A stretch of 64,000 nucleotides of DNA from an uncultured Oscillospiraceae bacterium (GCA_910588635.1 CAJUPW010000008.1:11697-75696); one strand, 5' to 3'. Shown: positions 24,645-33,663, counted from the stretch's first letter. Notes: generated by a model from the letters alone, not told the origin. Numbers and translations are program-made.

Positions 24645-24674
24645 GAAAGCGGGCCCCCCCGCGGGCTGCCCGCT
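24645..24674 (-). terminator. Terminator of ROK-like kinase gene
   Basis: On the minus strand, AGCGGGC and GCCCGCT arms follow the kinase stop and are followed by TTCTG. The T-run is weak. The bases 24552-24644 hold nothing else recognised. Confidence 0.45.
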
Positions 24675-24678
24675 TCTC

Positions 24679-26442
24679 TTATCTCAATCCCAAACATCCA
24701 TAGTACACCGCGCCCACAGCCTGAGCGAACTGGGCCACGGTACAGCCGGGTAGGGCGTCCAACTGCTTCATCAGGCCGGTGTTGGCCAGCCCGCCGTCGG
24801 CGGCGGTCAGCCGCAGGTCCGGTTCCCGCCGGGCCGCGCCCTGGCAGAGAAGTTGGAAGCAGGCCGGGTGCTTCACCAGCCGGCCAAAAAGGGTGCGGTC
24901 TCTGGCTTCGGGGCGGAGGATGTGCTCGGTCTCCCGCCAGGTGACAGCCAGATACTCCCCCACCTGACGGAAAAGCTCCTGGCAGGCGCTCTGACCCGCG
25001 GCGGCTTGCTCTGTCAGGTATTCCAGACAGGCCTTGCGCATGTCCGCAGGGGCGGTGGGCACCGTCAGCGACTCTCCCTCCCACCGGAACAGCCCCCGGT
25101 CCAGCGCCTCCTGCCAGATTCCCGGCGCCTGCCGGGGCAGAGAGGCGGCCGCCAGCCGGAAGATGGCGGCCTGACCGCCGTACTTCTGCAGCGCGCCGGG
25201 CAGGCCGGAGTTGGTGCTGCGCACACTGCGGGCGTCCTCCGGCGGATAGGCCCGCTGGGGCCGGCTGCCCAAGTCGATGATAAAATTGTACACCTCCAGG
25301 GGGATGTACGGGATGGAGCCGTCGGGCCGGACCCAGCCGGTGCCCAGGTCGGTGCCCAGAGAGTGGGCGAAAAAGCCCCGGGACAGGTCCGCGCCCGCGG
25401 CCCCCTGTTCCACGGCGGCGGTAAAGGCGGCCATGGGGCCGTCGTTGACGCACAGCACCGGCCCGCCGACGGTGTAGACAGCCAGCCCCTCGTTCAGCCC
25501 GGTGATCCGGGCGAACTGCTCCTCGTAGTCCAGGGCGGGGTTGCTCCGTATGCCCTGGGTCTTGGGGGTCTCGCCTCCCACGATGCGGTTATGGATAGCC
25601 ACGTCGGGGAAGGACAGGCCGATGGCGTCGAAGGGCCGCAGGTCCGCCCCGGCGGCCTGCTCCATGGCGGCGGCGCCCCGTTCCATCTCCGACAGGGAGG
25701 CGAGGCGGCGCATGGCGGCCCGGTCCACTTCGGTGTCCCGGCCCGCCATGCACAGGCTGCCCGCCGCCCGCAGCAGGCGGGTGAGCAGCAGGAGGGGTCC
25801 AGTGAGCTCCTCCGCCCGGGTGCAGGCGGAGGGCAGCCAGTCAAACTCCTTGCACAGGGCCAGCCGGCCGTCCGCGCTGACGGCCAGCTTCACGTCGGTG
25901 CCGCCCACGTCTATGCCAAGCAGCATCCGGCCGGCGGTCAGGGCGGGCAGGCGGGAAAAAACCGGCTGTCCGGACGCAAGGGAGAGCCGCTCCGCCGCCG
26001 GTTCCTCCTCGATGGGGTGAACGCCGAAGGAGAAGGCCTTTTCCCCGTGAAACAGGGCGGCCAAAACCCGCTCGTTCACGTTAAGGCATTTTCCATAGCC
26101 GGTGCGGGCGGTTTTGGGCAGAGAGAGCTGAAAGCTCCGGCTCAGGCCCTCCGCCAGAGACCGGGCGGCCTGGTCCGCCTGGTCCAGATAGATGTCCAGC
26201 CTCACCCCGCCCAGGGCGGACAGGAGGTTATACACGCAGGCGTGGACGTACTCCGCGACAAACTCCTCCTCGGACTGTCCCTCCGTCTCGGGCAGCGAGA
26301 GGGGGAAGGTGCGGACGGAGCCGTCGTAGAGGGCGGCGCGGAGGTGGAAGGGGCGGGTTCCCCGGGCCTGAAAGGCGTCCCGGACATCGGTGATGTAGAC
26401 GCTTCGGCCCCGGGCCGCCTCCTCCAGAAAGGTTTTCAGCAT
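24679..26442 (-). CDS. ROK/ASKHA-superfamily kinase-like protein
   Basis: A 587-residue protein. An N-terminal region of about 190 residues is unassigned. The phosphate-1 ATP loop 'LLGIDVGGTDVKLAV' follows, then 'AIGLSFPDVAIHNRI', a phosphate-2-like 'GTDLGTGWV', and an extended C-terminal helical part. This is the ASKHA sugar-kinase fold of ROK or hexokinase type but longer than ordinary ROK proteins (about 300-320). The ATG at 26442 has AAAGGAG 9 bases upstream; an in-frame TTG at 26610 would overlap the divergent promoter. Substrate unknown. Confidence 0.75.
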   Translation of the reverse strand: MLKTFLEEAARGRSVYITDVRDAFQARGTRPFHLRAALYDGSVRTFPLSLPETEGQSEEEFVAEYVHACVYNLLSALGGVRLDIYLDQADQAARSLAEGLSRSFQLSLPKTARTGYGKCLNVNERVLAALFHGEKAFSFGVHPIEEEPAAERLSLASGQPVFSRLPALTAGRMLLGIDVGGTDVKLAVSADGRLALCKEFDWLPSACTRAEELTGPLLLLTRLLRAAGSLCMAGRDTEVDRAAMRRLASLSEMERGAAAMEQAAGADLRPFDAIGLSFPDVAIHNRIVGGETPKTQGIRSNPALDYEEQFARITGLNEGLAVYTVGGPVLCVNDGPMAAFTAAVEQGAAGADLSRGFFAHSLGTDLGTGWVRPDGSIPYIPLEVYNFIIDLGSRPQRAYPPEDARSVRSTNSGLPGALQKYGGQAAIFRLAAASLPRQAPGIWQEALDRGLFRWEGESLTVPTAPADMRKACLEYLTEQAAAGQSACQELFRQVGEYLAVTWRETEHILRPEARDRTLFGRLVKHPACFQLLCQGAARREPDLRLTAADGGLANTGLMKQLDALPGCTVAQFAQAVGAVYYGCLGLR

Positions 26443-26537
26443 GTGGGGTCGCTCCTTTTCGCATTTTCTGGAATTGTAACATAGGGGGGAAGGGCAGTCA
26501 ATCCCCGGCGGAGGGGAAAAGAAAAAGCGGCGGTCTC

Positions 26538-26566
26538 TTGCAACCGCCGCCGCCCTGTGGTACAAT
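26538..26566 (+). promoter_or_regulatory. Promoter of the 172-residue unknown gene
   Basis: TTGCAA, 17-base spacer, TACAAT, 50 bases before the start codon. Confidence 0.8.
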
Positions 26567-26615
26567 GTAAATATCAGGGAAAACTGTCGAACCGGACAGG
26601 AAGGAGACAACGCGT

Positions 26616-27134
26616 ATGGAGAAGGAGCAGGCCGCCCACGGGTTGGAGGCCAGGCTGGGGCCGGAGCTGATGGCGGAGGTTTGCAGAGCCTTGAACTTCG
26701 ATCCGGCCGAATTTGCCCGGCGTCACGCCGAGGAGTTTACCCATCAGTACCTCCGCCTGGACGGGATGCTCAGTTATGTGGGGGAGGAGATCGTGGTCTA
26801 CCTGGCCCCTCGGATCAACGAGTGCCTGTCCAAGGCGGAGTACGCCTTGCTGTCCTACATTGAGTACGCCGGCCGGGAGCCCAGAAAGGAAGAGTCCGAC
26901 TGCTTCGGCCAGGCGGTGGCCAACTACCTGAAAGCGCGGCGGGAGGTGGGCAGCGGATGGGTGTACGCCTTTGAGGGGGAGGGGGCCAAGGCCCGATGCC
27001 TGGCGCTCTATCCCCAGATGTACGCCGCGGCCCAGGCCATGTATGCCTTTGTGGGGGAGAGCGGGGGCTTTAAGGAGGTCTTTCGGACCGACGGCCCCAA
27101 CGTCTGGCCCAATCCCAAACGAATCAAGCTGTGA
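26616..27134 (+). CDS. Conserved hypothetical protein, 172 residues
   Basis: No family recognised. The protein is soluble and largely helical, with no signal or TM segment. Visible features: an N-terminal acidic helix, 'EEIVVYLAPRINECLSKAEY' in the middle, and a C-terminal 'DGPNVWPNPKRIKL'. AAGGAG lies 9 bases before the ATG and a strong promoter is present. Monocistronic: a G-run and hairpin follow, and the hydrogenase operon has its own promoter. Confidence 0.7.
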   Translation: MEKEQAAHGLEARLGPELMAEVCRALNFDPAEFARRHAEEFTHQYLRLDGMLSYVGEEIVVYLAPRINECLSKAEYALLSYIEYAGREPRKEESDCFGQAVANYLKARREVGSGWVYAFEGEGAKARCLALYPQMYAAAQAMYAFVGESGGFKEVFRTDGPNVWPNPKRIKL

Positions 27135-27143
27135 CCCCGGGGC

Positions 27144-27174
27144 GGGGGGGGGGGGGCGCGGAAATATCCGCGCC
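27144..27174 (+). terminator. Poly-G tract and hairpin before the hydrogenase operon
   Basis: Thirteen consecutive G (27144-27156) lead into an 8-bp stem (GGCGCGGA and complement, 27155-27174) followed by GCCCTTT. Probably the terminator of the preceding gene; the tail is weak. Confidence 0.5.
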
Positions 27175-27214
27175 GCCCTTTGTCAAATAATGAAATATTT
27201 CCTGCAAAATCACC

Positions 27215-27243
27215 TTGTATATTGACGGATTTTATGATAGAAT
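27215..27243 (+). promoter_or_regulatory. Promoter of the hydCBA operon
   Basis: TTGTAT, 17-base spacer, TAGAAT with extended -10 TGA. No Rex-type operator was seen. Confidence 0.6.
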
Positions 27244-27307
27244 CAGCGGGAGCAAGACTGGTCCGCAATATTTGCAATCACGGAAGAGGAAAGGAGAAAA
27301 GCAAGCC

Positions 27308-27796
27308 ATGTCCAATGGAGTTTCCATGGATCGGGTGGATGAGATCATCGACGGCTACGGCTGCAAGATGCACCACCTGATCGCCATTATGCAGGACATC
27401 CAGGCGGAGTACAAGTACCTCAGCCCCGCGGTGCTGGAGCGCATCGCCGAGAAGCTGGGGGTGGGGGTGGCAAAGGTATACAGCGTGGCCACTTTCTACG
27501 AGAACTTTTCTTTGGAGGCCAAGGGAAAGTACATTGTCAAGGTGTGCGACGGTACCGCCTGCCATGTGCGCAAATCCCAGCCCATCTACAACGCCATCCG
27601 GGAGTATCTGGAGCTGGAGGGCAAGCAAAAGACCTCCGCCGACGGTCTGTTCACCCTGGAGACGGTGGCCTGTCTCGGGGCTTGCGGCCTGGCCCCCGTG
27701 GTGACGGTGAACGATCAGGTCCACTCCAAGATGAGCCCCGAGCTGGCCATTGAACTGCTGGAGAGCCTGAGAAAGGAGGATGCGGCCAATGCCTGA
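27308..27796 (+). CDS. hydC: NADH dehydrogenase-type 24-kDa subunit of [FeFe] hydrogenase (HydC/NuoE-like)
   Basis: A 162-residue thioredoxin-fold [2Fe-2S] subunit. The helical N-terminus is typical ('SPAVLERIAEKLGVGVAKVYSV' region), and four cysteines in 'CDGTACH' and 'CLGACG' bind the cluster. It works with the downstream flavin subunit to exchange electrons with NAD(H). ATG 27308 is chosen because AAAGGAG precedes it and longer forms would reach the -35 box. The stop overlaps the start region of the next gene by 8 bases. Confidence 0.92.
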   Translation: MSNGVSMDRVDEIIDGYGCKMHHLIAIMQDIQAEYKYLSPAVLERIAEKLGVGVAKVYSVATFYENFSLEAKGKYIVKVCDGTACHVRKSQPIYNAIREYLELEGKQKTSADGLFTLETVACLGACGLAPVVTVNDQVHSKMSPELAIELLESLRKEDAANA

Positions 27797-29687
27797 GATG
27801 AACCGTGAACGGCTGGAGGTCCGCCGGGTCAAGGCCAAACGGGCCCTGTCCTATCAGAAGAAGCAGATCCTGCTGTGTGCCGGCACCGGCTGCATCGCCG
27901 GCGGCTCTCTGAAGCTGTACGACTACTTCAAGGAGGAGTGCGCCCGCCGGGGGCTGGATGTCTTTGTGGGCCTGACCCAGGAGAGCGAGACCGAGGACGT
28001 GACCGAGCCCAAGGGCGACGGTGTCTATCTGAAAAAGAGCGGCTGCCACGGCTTCTGCGAGATGGGTCCCCTGGTCCAGATCGAGCCGGAGGGCATCCTC
28101 TATACCCACGTCAAGCTGGAGGACTGTGACGAGATCATCGAAAAGACCATCCTCAAGGGCGAGGTGGTGGAACGGCTGCTTTACGAGCTGGACGGGGTGA
28201 AATACCCCAAGCATGACGACATCCCCTTTTATCAGCGCCAGCACCGTATAGTGCTGGAAAACTGCGGCACCATCGACGCCGAGGACATCGACGAGTACCT
28301 GGCCAAGGACGGCTATGCAGCCTTTGAGAAGGCTCTGTTCGAGATGACCGACGAGGCCATCTGCAAGGAGATTCTGGACTCCGGCCTGCGGGGCCGGGGC
28401 GGCGGCGGCTTCCCGGCCGGCCGCAAGTGGGACAGCGTGCGCAAGCAGCCCGAGGGCAAGAAGTATGTGGTGTGCAACGGCGACGAGGGCGACCCCGGCG
28501 CGTTTATGGACCGCTCCATCATGGAGGGAAATCCCCACTCCATCATTGAGGGTATGCTCATCGCCGCCCTGGGCGCGGGGAGCGACGAGGGCTACATCTA
28601 CGTCCGGGCGGAGTACCCTCTGGCGGTCAACCGGCTGAAAGCTGCCATCGCCAAGGCGGAGGAGATGCGCCTGCTGGGCGACCACATCCTGGGCACCGAC
28701 TTCTCCTTCCACCTCCATGTCAACCGGGGTGCGGGCGCTTTCGTCTGCGGGGAGGGCTCTGCCCTGACCGCCTCTATTGAGGGCAACCGGGGTATGCCCC
28801 GGGTGAAGCCCCCACGCACGGTTGAGCACGGCCTTTGGGCCCAGCCCACGGTGCTCAACAATGTGGAGACCTTCTCCGCCGTCCCCCTGATTATCCGGAA
28901 GGGCTCGGCCTGGTTTAAGTCCATCGGCACCGAGAAGTCCCCGGGCACCAAGGCCTTCGCCCTTACCGGAAATGTGGTGAACACCGGCCTCATTGAGGTC
29001 CCCATGGGCGCGACGCTGCGCCAGATCATCTTCGACATCGGCGGCGGCATCAAGGATGGAAAGCAGTTCAAGGCCGTCCAGATCGGCGGTCCCTCTGGCG
29101 GCTGCCTTACGGAGGAGCATCTGGATATGCCTCTGGACTTCGACTCCCTGAAAAAGCTGGGGGCCATGATCGGCTCCGGCGGCCTGGTGGTCATGGACGA
29201 GGACACCTGCATGGTGGAGGTGGCCCGGTTCTTCATGAACTTCACCCAGAACGAGTCCTGCGGCAAGTGCGTCCCCTGCCGGGAGGGCACCCGCCGGATG
29301 CTGGAAATCCTCACCCGCATTGTCAACAACGAGGGCTCCCTGGAGGACCTGGACCTGCTGGAGGAGCTGGCCTCCACCATCAGCGAGACCGCCCTGTGCG
29401 GCCTGGGCCAGTCCGCCTGCAAGCCGGTGCAGAGCACCCTGAAATACTTCCGGAACGAGTATCTGGCCCATGTGGTGGACAAGCACTGCCCCCACTGCAA
29501 CGGCCGCAAAAAGGTGCTTCAGATCGACCCGGAGCTGTGCAAGGGCTGCGGCAAGTGCATGAAGCAGTGCCCCATGGAGGCCATCTCCGGCCAGATCCGG
29601 ATGCCCCATGTCATCGACACAGAGAAGTGTATCAAGTGCGGCGCGTGCTGGGGCTGCTGTCCCTTCGGCGCCATTCGGGAGGAGTGA
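27789..29687 (+). CDS. hydB: NADH-binding FMN subunit of [FeFe] hydrogenase (HydB/NuoF-like)
   Basis: A 632-residue subunit. Domains in order: N-terminal thioredoxin-like [2Fe-2S] region (cysteines in 'LLCAGTGCIAGG' and 'GCHGFCEMGP'), NuoF core with the NADH/FMN-binding 'GRGGGGFPAGRKW' and 'CNGDEGDPGAFMDR', the [4Fe-4S] loop 'ESCGKCVPCREG', and a C-terminal 2[4Fe-4S] ferredoxin ('CKGCGKCMKQCP', 'CIKCGACWGCCP'). This architecture is that of HydB in trimeric, often electron-bifurcating hydrogenases. ATG 27789 lies 9 bases after GGAGG. The next gene starts 5 bases downstream. Confidence 0.93.
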   Translation: MPEMNRERLEVRRVKAKRALSYQKKQILLCAGTGCIAGGSLKLYDYFKEECARRGLDVFVGLTQESETEDVTEPKGDGVYLKKSGCHGFCEMGPLVQIEPEGILYTHVKLEDCDEIIEKTILKGEVVERLLYELDGVKYPKHDDIPFYQRQHRIVLENCGTIDAEDIDEYLAKDGYAAFEKALFEMTDEAICKEILDSGLRGRGGGGFPAGRKWDSVRKQPEGKKYVVCNGDEGDPGAFMDRSIMEGNPHSIIEGMLIAALGAGSDEGYIYVRAEYPLAVNRLKAAIAKAEEMRLLGDHILGTDFSFHLHVNRGAGAFVCGEGSALTASIEGNRGMPRVKPPRTVEHGLWAQPTVLNNVETFSAVPLIIRKGSAWFKSIGTEKSPGTKAFALTGNVVNTGLIEVPMGATLRQIIFDIGGGIKDGKQFKAVQIGGPSGGCLTEEHLDMPLDFDSLKKLGAMIGSGGLVVMDEDTCMVEVARFFMNFTQNESCGKCVPCREGTRRMLEILTRIVNNEGSLEDLDLLEELASTISETALCGLGQSACKPVQSTLKYFRNEYLAHVVDKHCPHCNGRKKVLQIDPELCKGCGKCMKQCPMEAISGQIRMPHVIDTEKCIKCGACWGCCPFGAIREE

Positions 29688-29692
29688 GCGGT

Positions 29693-31393
29693 ATGGCAAA
29701 GGGAATTATGTACATCAACGGCGAACGCGTCCTTTTCGATGGGGAGCCCAACGTCCTGTCCGTCATCCGGAAGGCCGGCATTGAGATGCCCACCTTCTGC
29801 TACTACTCCGACCTGTCGGTCTACGGGGCCTGCCGGATGTGCGTGGTGGAGGACGAGCGGGGGAAGATCGAGACCTCCTGCTCCATGCAGCCCCGGGACG
29901 GGCTGAAGATCAAGACCAACACCGCCCGTCTGCTGAAGCACCGGCGGATGATCCTGGAGCTGATGCTGGCCTCCCACAACTGCTCCTGCACCACCTGCCA
30001 GAAGAGCGGAAACTGCCACCTCCAGGACCTGGCCGTCCAGTTCGGCATCAACACGGTCCGCTTTGGGGACAACCGGGAGTGCGGCGAATTTGACGACACC
30101 AGCCCCGCCATCGTCCGGGACCCCAGCAAGTGTATCCTCTGCGGCGACTGCGTCCGGGTGTGCAGCGAAAATATCGGCATGAACATCATCGACTTCGCCC
30201 ACCGGGGCTATAATATGCAGGTCACACCCGCCTTCGGCCGGAAGATGTCCGAGACCAAGTGCATCAGCTGCGGCCAGTGCTCCGCTGTCTGCCCTACCGG
30301 CGCGATCACGGTGTACAACCAGATCGGCCCCGCCTGGCGGGCCATCCACGACCCCAACAAGCGGGTGGTGGTCCAGATTGCCCCCGCCGTCCGGGTGGCT
30401 GTGGGCGAGGCCTTCGGCCTTGCCCCCGGCCAGAACGCCCTGGACCAGCTGGTCTCCGCCCTGAAGCTCATGGGTGTGGACGAGGTGTATGACACCACCT
30501 TTGGCGCCGACTTCACCACCATTGAGGAGGGCACCGAGTTCCTCCAGCGGTTGGAGAAGGGGGGACCTTTCCCCATGTTTACCTCCTGCTGTCCCGCCTG
30601 GGTGAAGTACCTGGAGAACGAGAATCCCAAATACCTCAAACATATCTCCACCTGCAAGTCCCCCATGCAGATGTTCGCCTCCATTCTGAAGGACCGTTAT
30701 GCCGAGAAGGACAAGGAGGACGGCCGCACCACCTACCACATCGCCATCATGCCCTGTACCGCCAAAAAGATGGAGGCCGCCCGGCCCGAGTTCCGTCAGC
30801 CTGACGGCGCCCCGGCGGTGGACCTGGTGCTGACCACCAAGGAGATCGTCAAAATGGTCCAGGAGTCGGGTATCCACCTCACCGAGCTGGAGTACGAGTC
30901 CCCCGACCTGCCCTTCGGTCTTGGCTCCGGCGCGGGCACCATCTACGGCACCACCGGCGGCGTGGCCGAGGCGGTGGTTCGGTTCTGTCTGCCGGACAAG
31001 TCCAAGAACGTGCTGCGGGAGCTGAAATACTCCCCCCTCCGGGACAATCGGTTCATCCGGGTGGCCGTTATCAGGGTGGGGGACCGGGACGTGCATCTGG
31101 CCGTCGTCCACGGTCTGGCCAACGCCCAGAAGCTGCTCAAGGAGATTGAGGCAGGCAGCGCCTACTTCGATCTGGTGGAGGTCATGACCTGTCAGGGAGG
31201 CTGCGTGGGCGGCGCGGGCCAGCCCCACGGCATGAAGCGGGACAAGGCAGACCGGGCGGAGGGCCTGTACAACCTGGACCGCTCGGCCCCCTTCAAGCGG
31301 GCCGAGCGCAACCCGGTGGTGAGCACTATTCTGGAGAAGCTCCCCGAGGAGAAGCGTCATGAGCTGCTCCATGTGGACTATGTGAAAGAGTAA
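29693..31393 (+). CDS. hydA: [FeFe] hydrogenase catalytic subunit
   Basis: A 566-residue enzyme that makes or consumes H2. Domains in order: [2Fe-2S] ferredoxin (C36, C47, C50, C63), a His/Cys-ligated [4Fe-4S] segment ('HNCSCTTCQKSGNC'), two [4Fe-4S] motifs ('CILCGDCVRVC', 'CISCGQCSAVC'), then the H-cluster domain with all three signatures: L1 'TSCCPAW', L2 'MPCTAKKMEA', L3 'TCQGGCVGGAGQP'. With HydB and HydC it forms an NAD-linked group A hydrogenase. Maturases HydEFG are not in this window. The short spacing to hydB indicates co-translation. Confidence 0.95.
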   Translation: MAKGIMYINGERVLFDGEPNVLSVIRKAGIEMPTFCYYSDLSVYGACRMCVVEDERGKIETSCSMQPRDGLKIKTNTARLLKHRRMILELMLASHNCSCTTCQKSGNCHLQDLAVQFGINTVRFGDNRECGEFDDTSPAIVRDPSKCILCGDCVRVCSENIGMNIIDFAHRGYNMQVTPAFGRKMSETKCISCGQCSAVCPTGAITVYNQIGPAWRAIHDPNKRVVVQIAPAVRVAVGEAFGLAPGQNALDQLVSALKLMGVDEVYDTTFGADFTTIEEGTEFLQRLEKGGPFPMFTSCCPAWVKYLENENPKYLKHISTCKSPMQMFASILKDRYAEKDKEDGRTTYHIAIMPCTAKKMEAARPEFRQPDGAPAVDLVLTTKEIVKMVQESGIHLTELEYESPDLPFGLGSGAGTIYGTTGGVAEAVVRFCLPDKSKNVLRELKYSPLRDNRFIRVAVIRVGDRDVHLAVVHGLANAQKLLKEIEAGSAYFDLVEVMTCQGGCVGGAGQPHGMKRDKADRAEGLYNLDRSAPFKRAERNPVVSTILEKLPEEKRHELLHVDYVKE

Positions 31394-31397
31394 GCGC

Positions 31398-31431
31398 AAA
31401 AACGCTCCGCTGATATCAGCGGAGCGTTTTT
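31398..31431. terminator. Bidirectional terminator, hydA / aminotransferase
   Basis: An almost complete 34-base palindrome with a 16-bp stem beginning AAAAACGCTCCGCTGA, between convergent genes; poly-A and poly-T ends serve both strands. Confidence 0.9.
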
Positions 31432-31435
31432 ACGC

Positions 31436-32617
31436 TTATTTGTAGGAATCGGCCAAGGCCTGGAATTTGGGCAGGGCCCGGCGGATGGTCTCGGTCTGGA
31501 CGCAGTAGGAGATGCGCACATGTCCGGGAGCGCCGAAGCCGGAGCCGGGGACGACGAGCAGGTCCAGCTTCTTGGCCCGCTCGCTGAAGGCCGCGTCGTT
31601 GCGCTCCAGGGAGCGGGGAAAGAGGTAGAAGGCCCCGCCGGGCTCCACCACATGATAGCCCATCTCCCGCAGGGCGGCGGTGAACAGCTTGGCGTTCTCC
31701 TCGTAGACCTTCAGGTCGGCGGTCATGTCGCAGCACAGGGAGGTGACCTGCTGGAACAGGCTGGGGGCGTTCACATAGCCCAGGGAGCGGCCCGCCCCGG
31801 CCACCGCGGCGTAGACGTCGTCCCCCTCCGCCGCCTCCTTGGGGACGAACACATAGCCGATGCGCTCGCCGGGGAGGGACAGGGATTTGGAGAAGGAGTA
31901 GCACACGATGGTGTCCCGGTAGATGTGGGGCACCCAGGGGACCTCCACTCCGGCGTAGGCGATCTCCCGGTAAGGCTCGTCGGAGATGAGGTAGATGGGG
32001 TGGCCGAACTGCCTGCTCTTCTCGGTGAGGATGGCGGCCAGCCGCTCCAGGGTGGCCCTGGAGTACACCACGCCGGAGGGGTTGTTGGGGCTGTTGACCA
32101 AAACTCCCTTGGTGTGCTCAGTGACCGCCTTCTCAAAGGCGTCGAAGTCGATCTGAAAGCCTTCAATCTCCGGGGGGATAAGGACCATTTTAGCTCCGGC
32201 GCCCTCAATGAACACCTTGTACTCCGGGAAGTAGGGGGCGAAGACCACGAACTCGTCCCCGGGGCAGGTCAGGCCGTTGAACACGCAGCACAGGGAGGCG
32301 GCGGCCCCCACGGTGAGGTAGAGCCGGTCGGGGGTGCAGCGGGCGTCGAAGCGGCGGTTGAGGGAATTGGCAAAGCGCTCCCGGGCGTCGGCGGCGCCCT
32401 GGGCGCTGGTGTAGGCGTGGATCAGGTCGGGCTGCTCCCGGAGCAGGCGGACGGCCGTCTCGTTGACGGCGGCGGGGGGAGGGACGTTGGGGTTGCCGAT
32501 GGAGAAATCAAAGACATTTTCCGCGCCGATCTCGGCGGCCCGGAGCTTCCCGTACTCAAACAGCTCCCGGATCACGGACCGGGCGGTGCCCAGCCCCTTC
32601 ATACGTTCAGAGACCAT
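31436..32617 (-). CDS. Pyridoxal-phosphate aminotransferase, class I/II
   Basis: A 393-residue fold-type I aminotransferase. 'SIGNPNVPPP' near the N-terminus, 'VNSPNNPSG' for cofactor ring contact, 'LISDEPYREI' (Asp to the pyridine N), 'CYSFSKSLSLPGERIGY' with the Schiff-base Lys, and the substrate-carboxylate Arg in 'HVRISYCV'. It resembles aspartate/alanine-type enzymes; the exact substrate cannot be assigned. Its minus-strand promoter is visible upstream, so it is monocistronic. Confidence 0.9.
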   Translation of the reverse strand: MVSERMKGLGTARSVIRELFEYGKLRAAEIGAENVFDFSIGNPNVPPPAAVNETAVRLLREQPDLIHAYTSAQGAADARERFANSLNRRFDARCTPDRLYLTVGAAASLCCVFNGLTCPGDEFVVFAPYFPEYKVFIEGAGAKMVLIPPEIEGFQIDFDAFEKAVTEHTKGVLVNSPNNPSGVVYSRATLERLAAILTEKSRQFGHPIYLISDEPYREIAYAGVEVPWVPHIYRDTIVCYSFSKSLSLPGERIGYVFVPKEAAEGDDVYAAVAGAGRSLGYVNAPSLFQQVTSLCCDMTADLKVYEENAKLFTAALREMGYHVVEPGGAFYLFPRSLERNDAAFSERAKKLDLLVVPGSGFGAPGHVRISYCVQTETIRRALPKFQALADSYK

Positions 32618-32646
32618 GAAAATACCTCCTGGATCAGATTTCCCCT

Positions 32647-32675
32647 ATTATAGCACGGGAGTTTACCGGAGTAAA
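32647..32675 (-). promoter_or_regulatory. Aminotransferase promoter
   Basis: On the minus strand TTTACT, 17-base spacer, TATAAT with extended -10 TGC, 30 bases before the aminotransferase start. Confidence 0.7.
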
Positions 32676-32789
32676 GCGGAAACTCAAAAGAGAGGAAGAA
32701 ATATGGAGAAAATTGCTAATAACTGCCAATGGCCGGGAAGATGACGAAGAAAACTTCTACAAAGATGACAGATTTGGAAATTTCTGACC

Positions 32790-32818
32790 TTTACAAGGGG
32801 AACAGTTGGCGCTATAAT
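32790..32818 (+). promoter_or_regulatory. Promoter that fixes the start of the EIN-like gene
   Basis: TTTACA, 17-base spacer, TATAAT. Transcription starts near 32825, so upstream ATG codons (32729 and later) cannot be used and GTG 32861 is the start. Confidence 0.8.
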
Positions 32819-32860
32819 CTGTCTAATAAAAAACAATATCTTGGCAAAGGGGGCGGTATT

Positions 32861-33619
32861 GTGCAGGTCCTGACGGGAAAGGCTATCATGGAGCAGATCG
32901 TGGCCGGCCGGCTGTGCTTTTACCGCCGCCCCGCACCCCAGGTCCAGCTCTATACCCAGGGGGACTGGCGGCAGGAGCTGAACCGCTTTCACCGGGCCCA
33001 GCAGATAGCCATTCAGGAGCTGAATACCCTGTATCACCGGGCGCTGAACCAGGTGGGGGAGGGGGTGGCCTCCATTTTCCTGATCCACGGCATGCTGCTG
33101 GAGGACCACGACTATGTAGAGACCGTCCGGAGCCTGATTAACGGTCAAGGCGTAACGGCGGAGTACGCCGTCCAGATGGCGGAAATCAGCTTTTCCGCCG
33201 CTTTCACAGCGATGGACAACCCCTACATGCGAGCCAGGGCGGTGGACATCCGGGACATCTCCCAGCGGGTGCTGCGGACGCTGATGGGGGGGCGGCAGAC
33301 CCTTCTTATGGACGAGCCCGCCATTCTGGTGGCTGATGAGTATCTGCCCAGCGAGGTAATGGATTTCGATCAGCGGCGGCTGCTGGGCCTCATCACCCGG
33401 AAGGGCAGCCTGGACAGCCACACCGCAATGCTGGTACGGGCCTACCACATTCCAGCCATCGTGGAGGTCCCCCTCTCCCCTAGATGTGAGGGCCGGCTGG
33501 CTCTGATGGACGGCTATACCGGCAATGTGTACATAGACCCGGAGCGGGAGCAGATGGAGCTGCTGCGGGAGCTCTACCAGGCCAACGGCAGGCCGAAGAG
33601 CCTCTCCGGCGTTCACTGA
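32861..33619 (+). CDS. Stand-alone PTS Enzyme I N-terminal-like domain
   Basis: A 252-residue protein matching only the first half of PTS Enzyme I (phosphohistidine swivel domain plus HPr-binding-like helices). It begins 'MQVLTGKAIMEQIVAGRLCF' as Enzyme I does, and the phospho-acceptor is H187 in 'GSLDSHTAMLVRAYHIPAI', almost the same position as His189 in E. coli Enzyme I. The PEP-binding TIM barrel is absent and the gene ends cleanly at its own stop, followed by a terminator. It could accept phosphate from another Enzyme I or bind HPr as a decoy; neither is shown. The GTG start follows AAAGGGGG. Confidence 0.8.
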   Translation: MQVLTGKAIMEQIVAGRLCFYRRPAPQVQLYTQGDWRQELNRFHRAQQIAIQELNTLYHRALNQVGEGVASIFLIHGMLLEDHDYVETVRSLINGQGVTAEYAVQMAEISFSAAFTAMDNPYMRARAVDIRDISQRVLRTLMGGRQTLLMDEPAILVADEYLPSEVMDFDQRRLLGLITRKGSLDSHTAMLVRAYHIPAIVEVPLSPRCEGRLALMDGYTGNVYIDPEREQMELLRELYQANGRPKSLSGVH

Positions 33620-33626
33620 CAGAATT

Positions 33627-33663
33627 CCCGGGCGCTCCTCCCAAGCGGAGGGACGCCCGGTTT
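33627..33663. terminator. Terminator between EIN-like gene and ldh
   Basis: CCGGGCG...CGCCCGG outer arms and a CCTCC/GGAGG inner stem, then TTT; sits between convergent genes. Confidence 0.6.

Noticed and set aside
24853..26484. 543-residue plus-strand frame opposite the ROK-like kinase
   Set aside because: Gly/Gln/Pro-rich composition, no ribosome-binding site, and full overlap with a gene that has a recognisable ATP-binding motif.
27651..31399. Very long minus-strand open frames opposite hydB and hydA
   Set aside because: They are complements of strongly conserved genes on the plus strand; their products are low-complexity (Gly/His/Leu/Val-rich) with no domain, as expected from GC-rich third positions.
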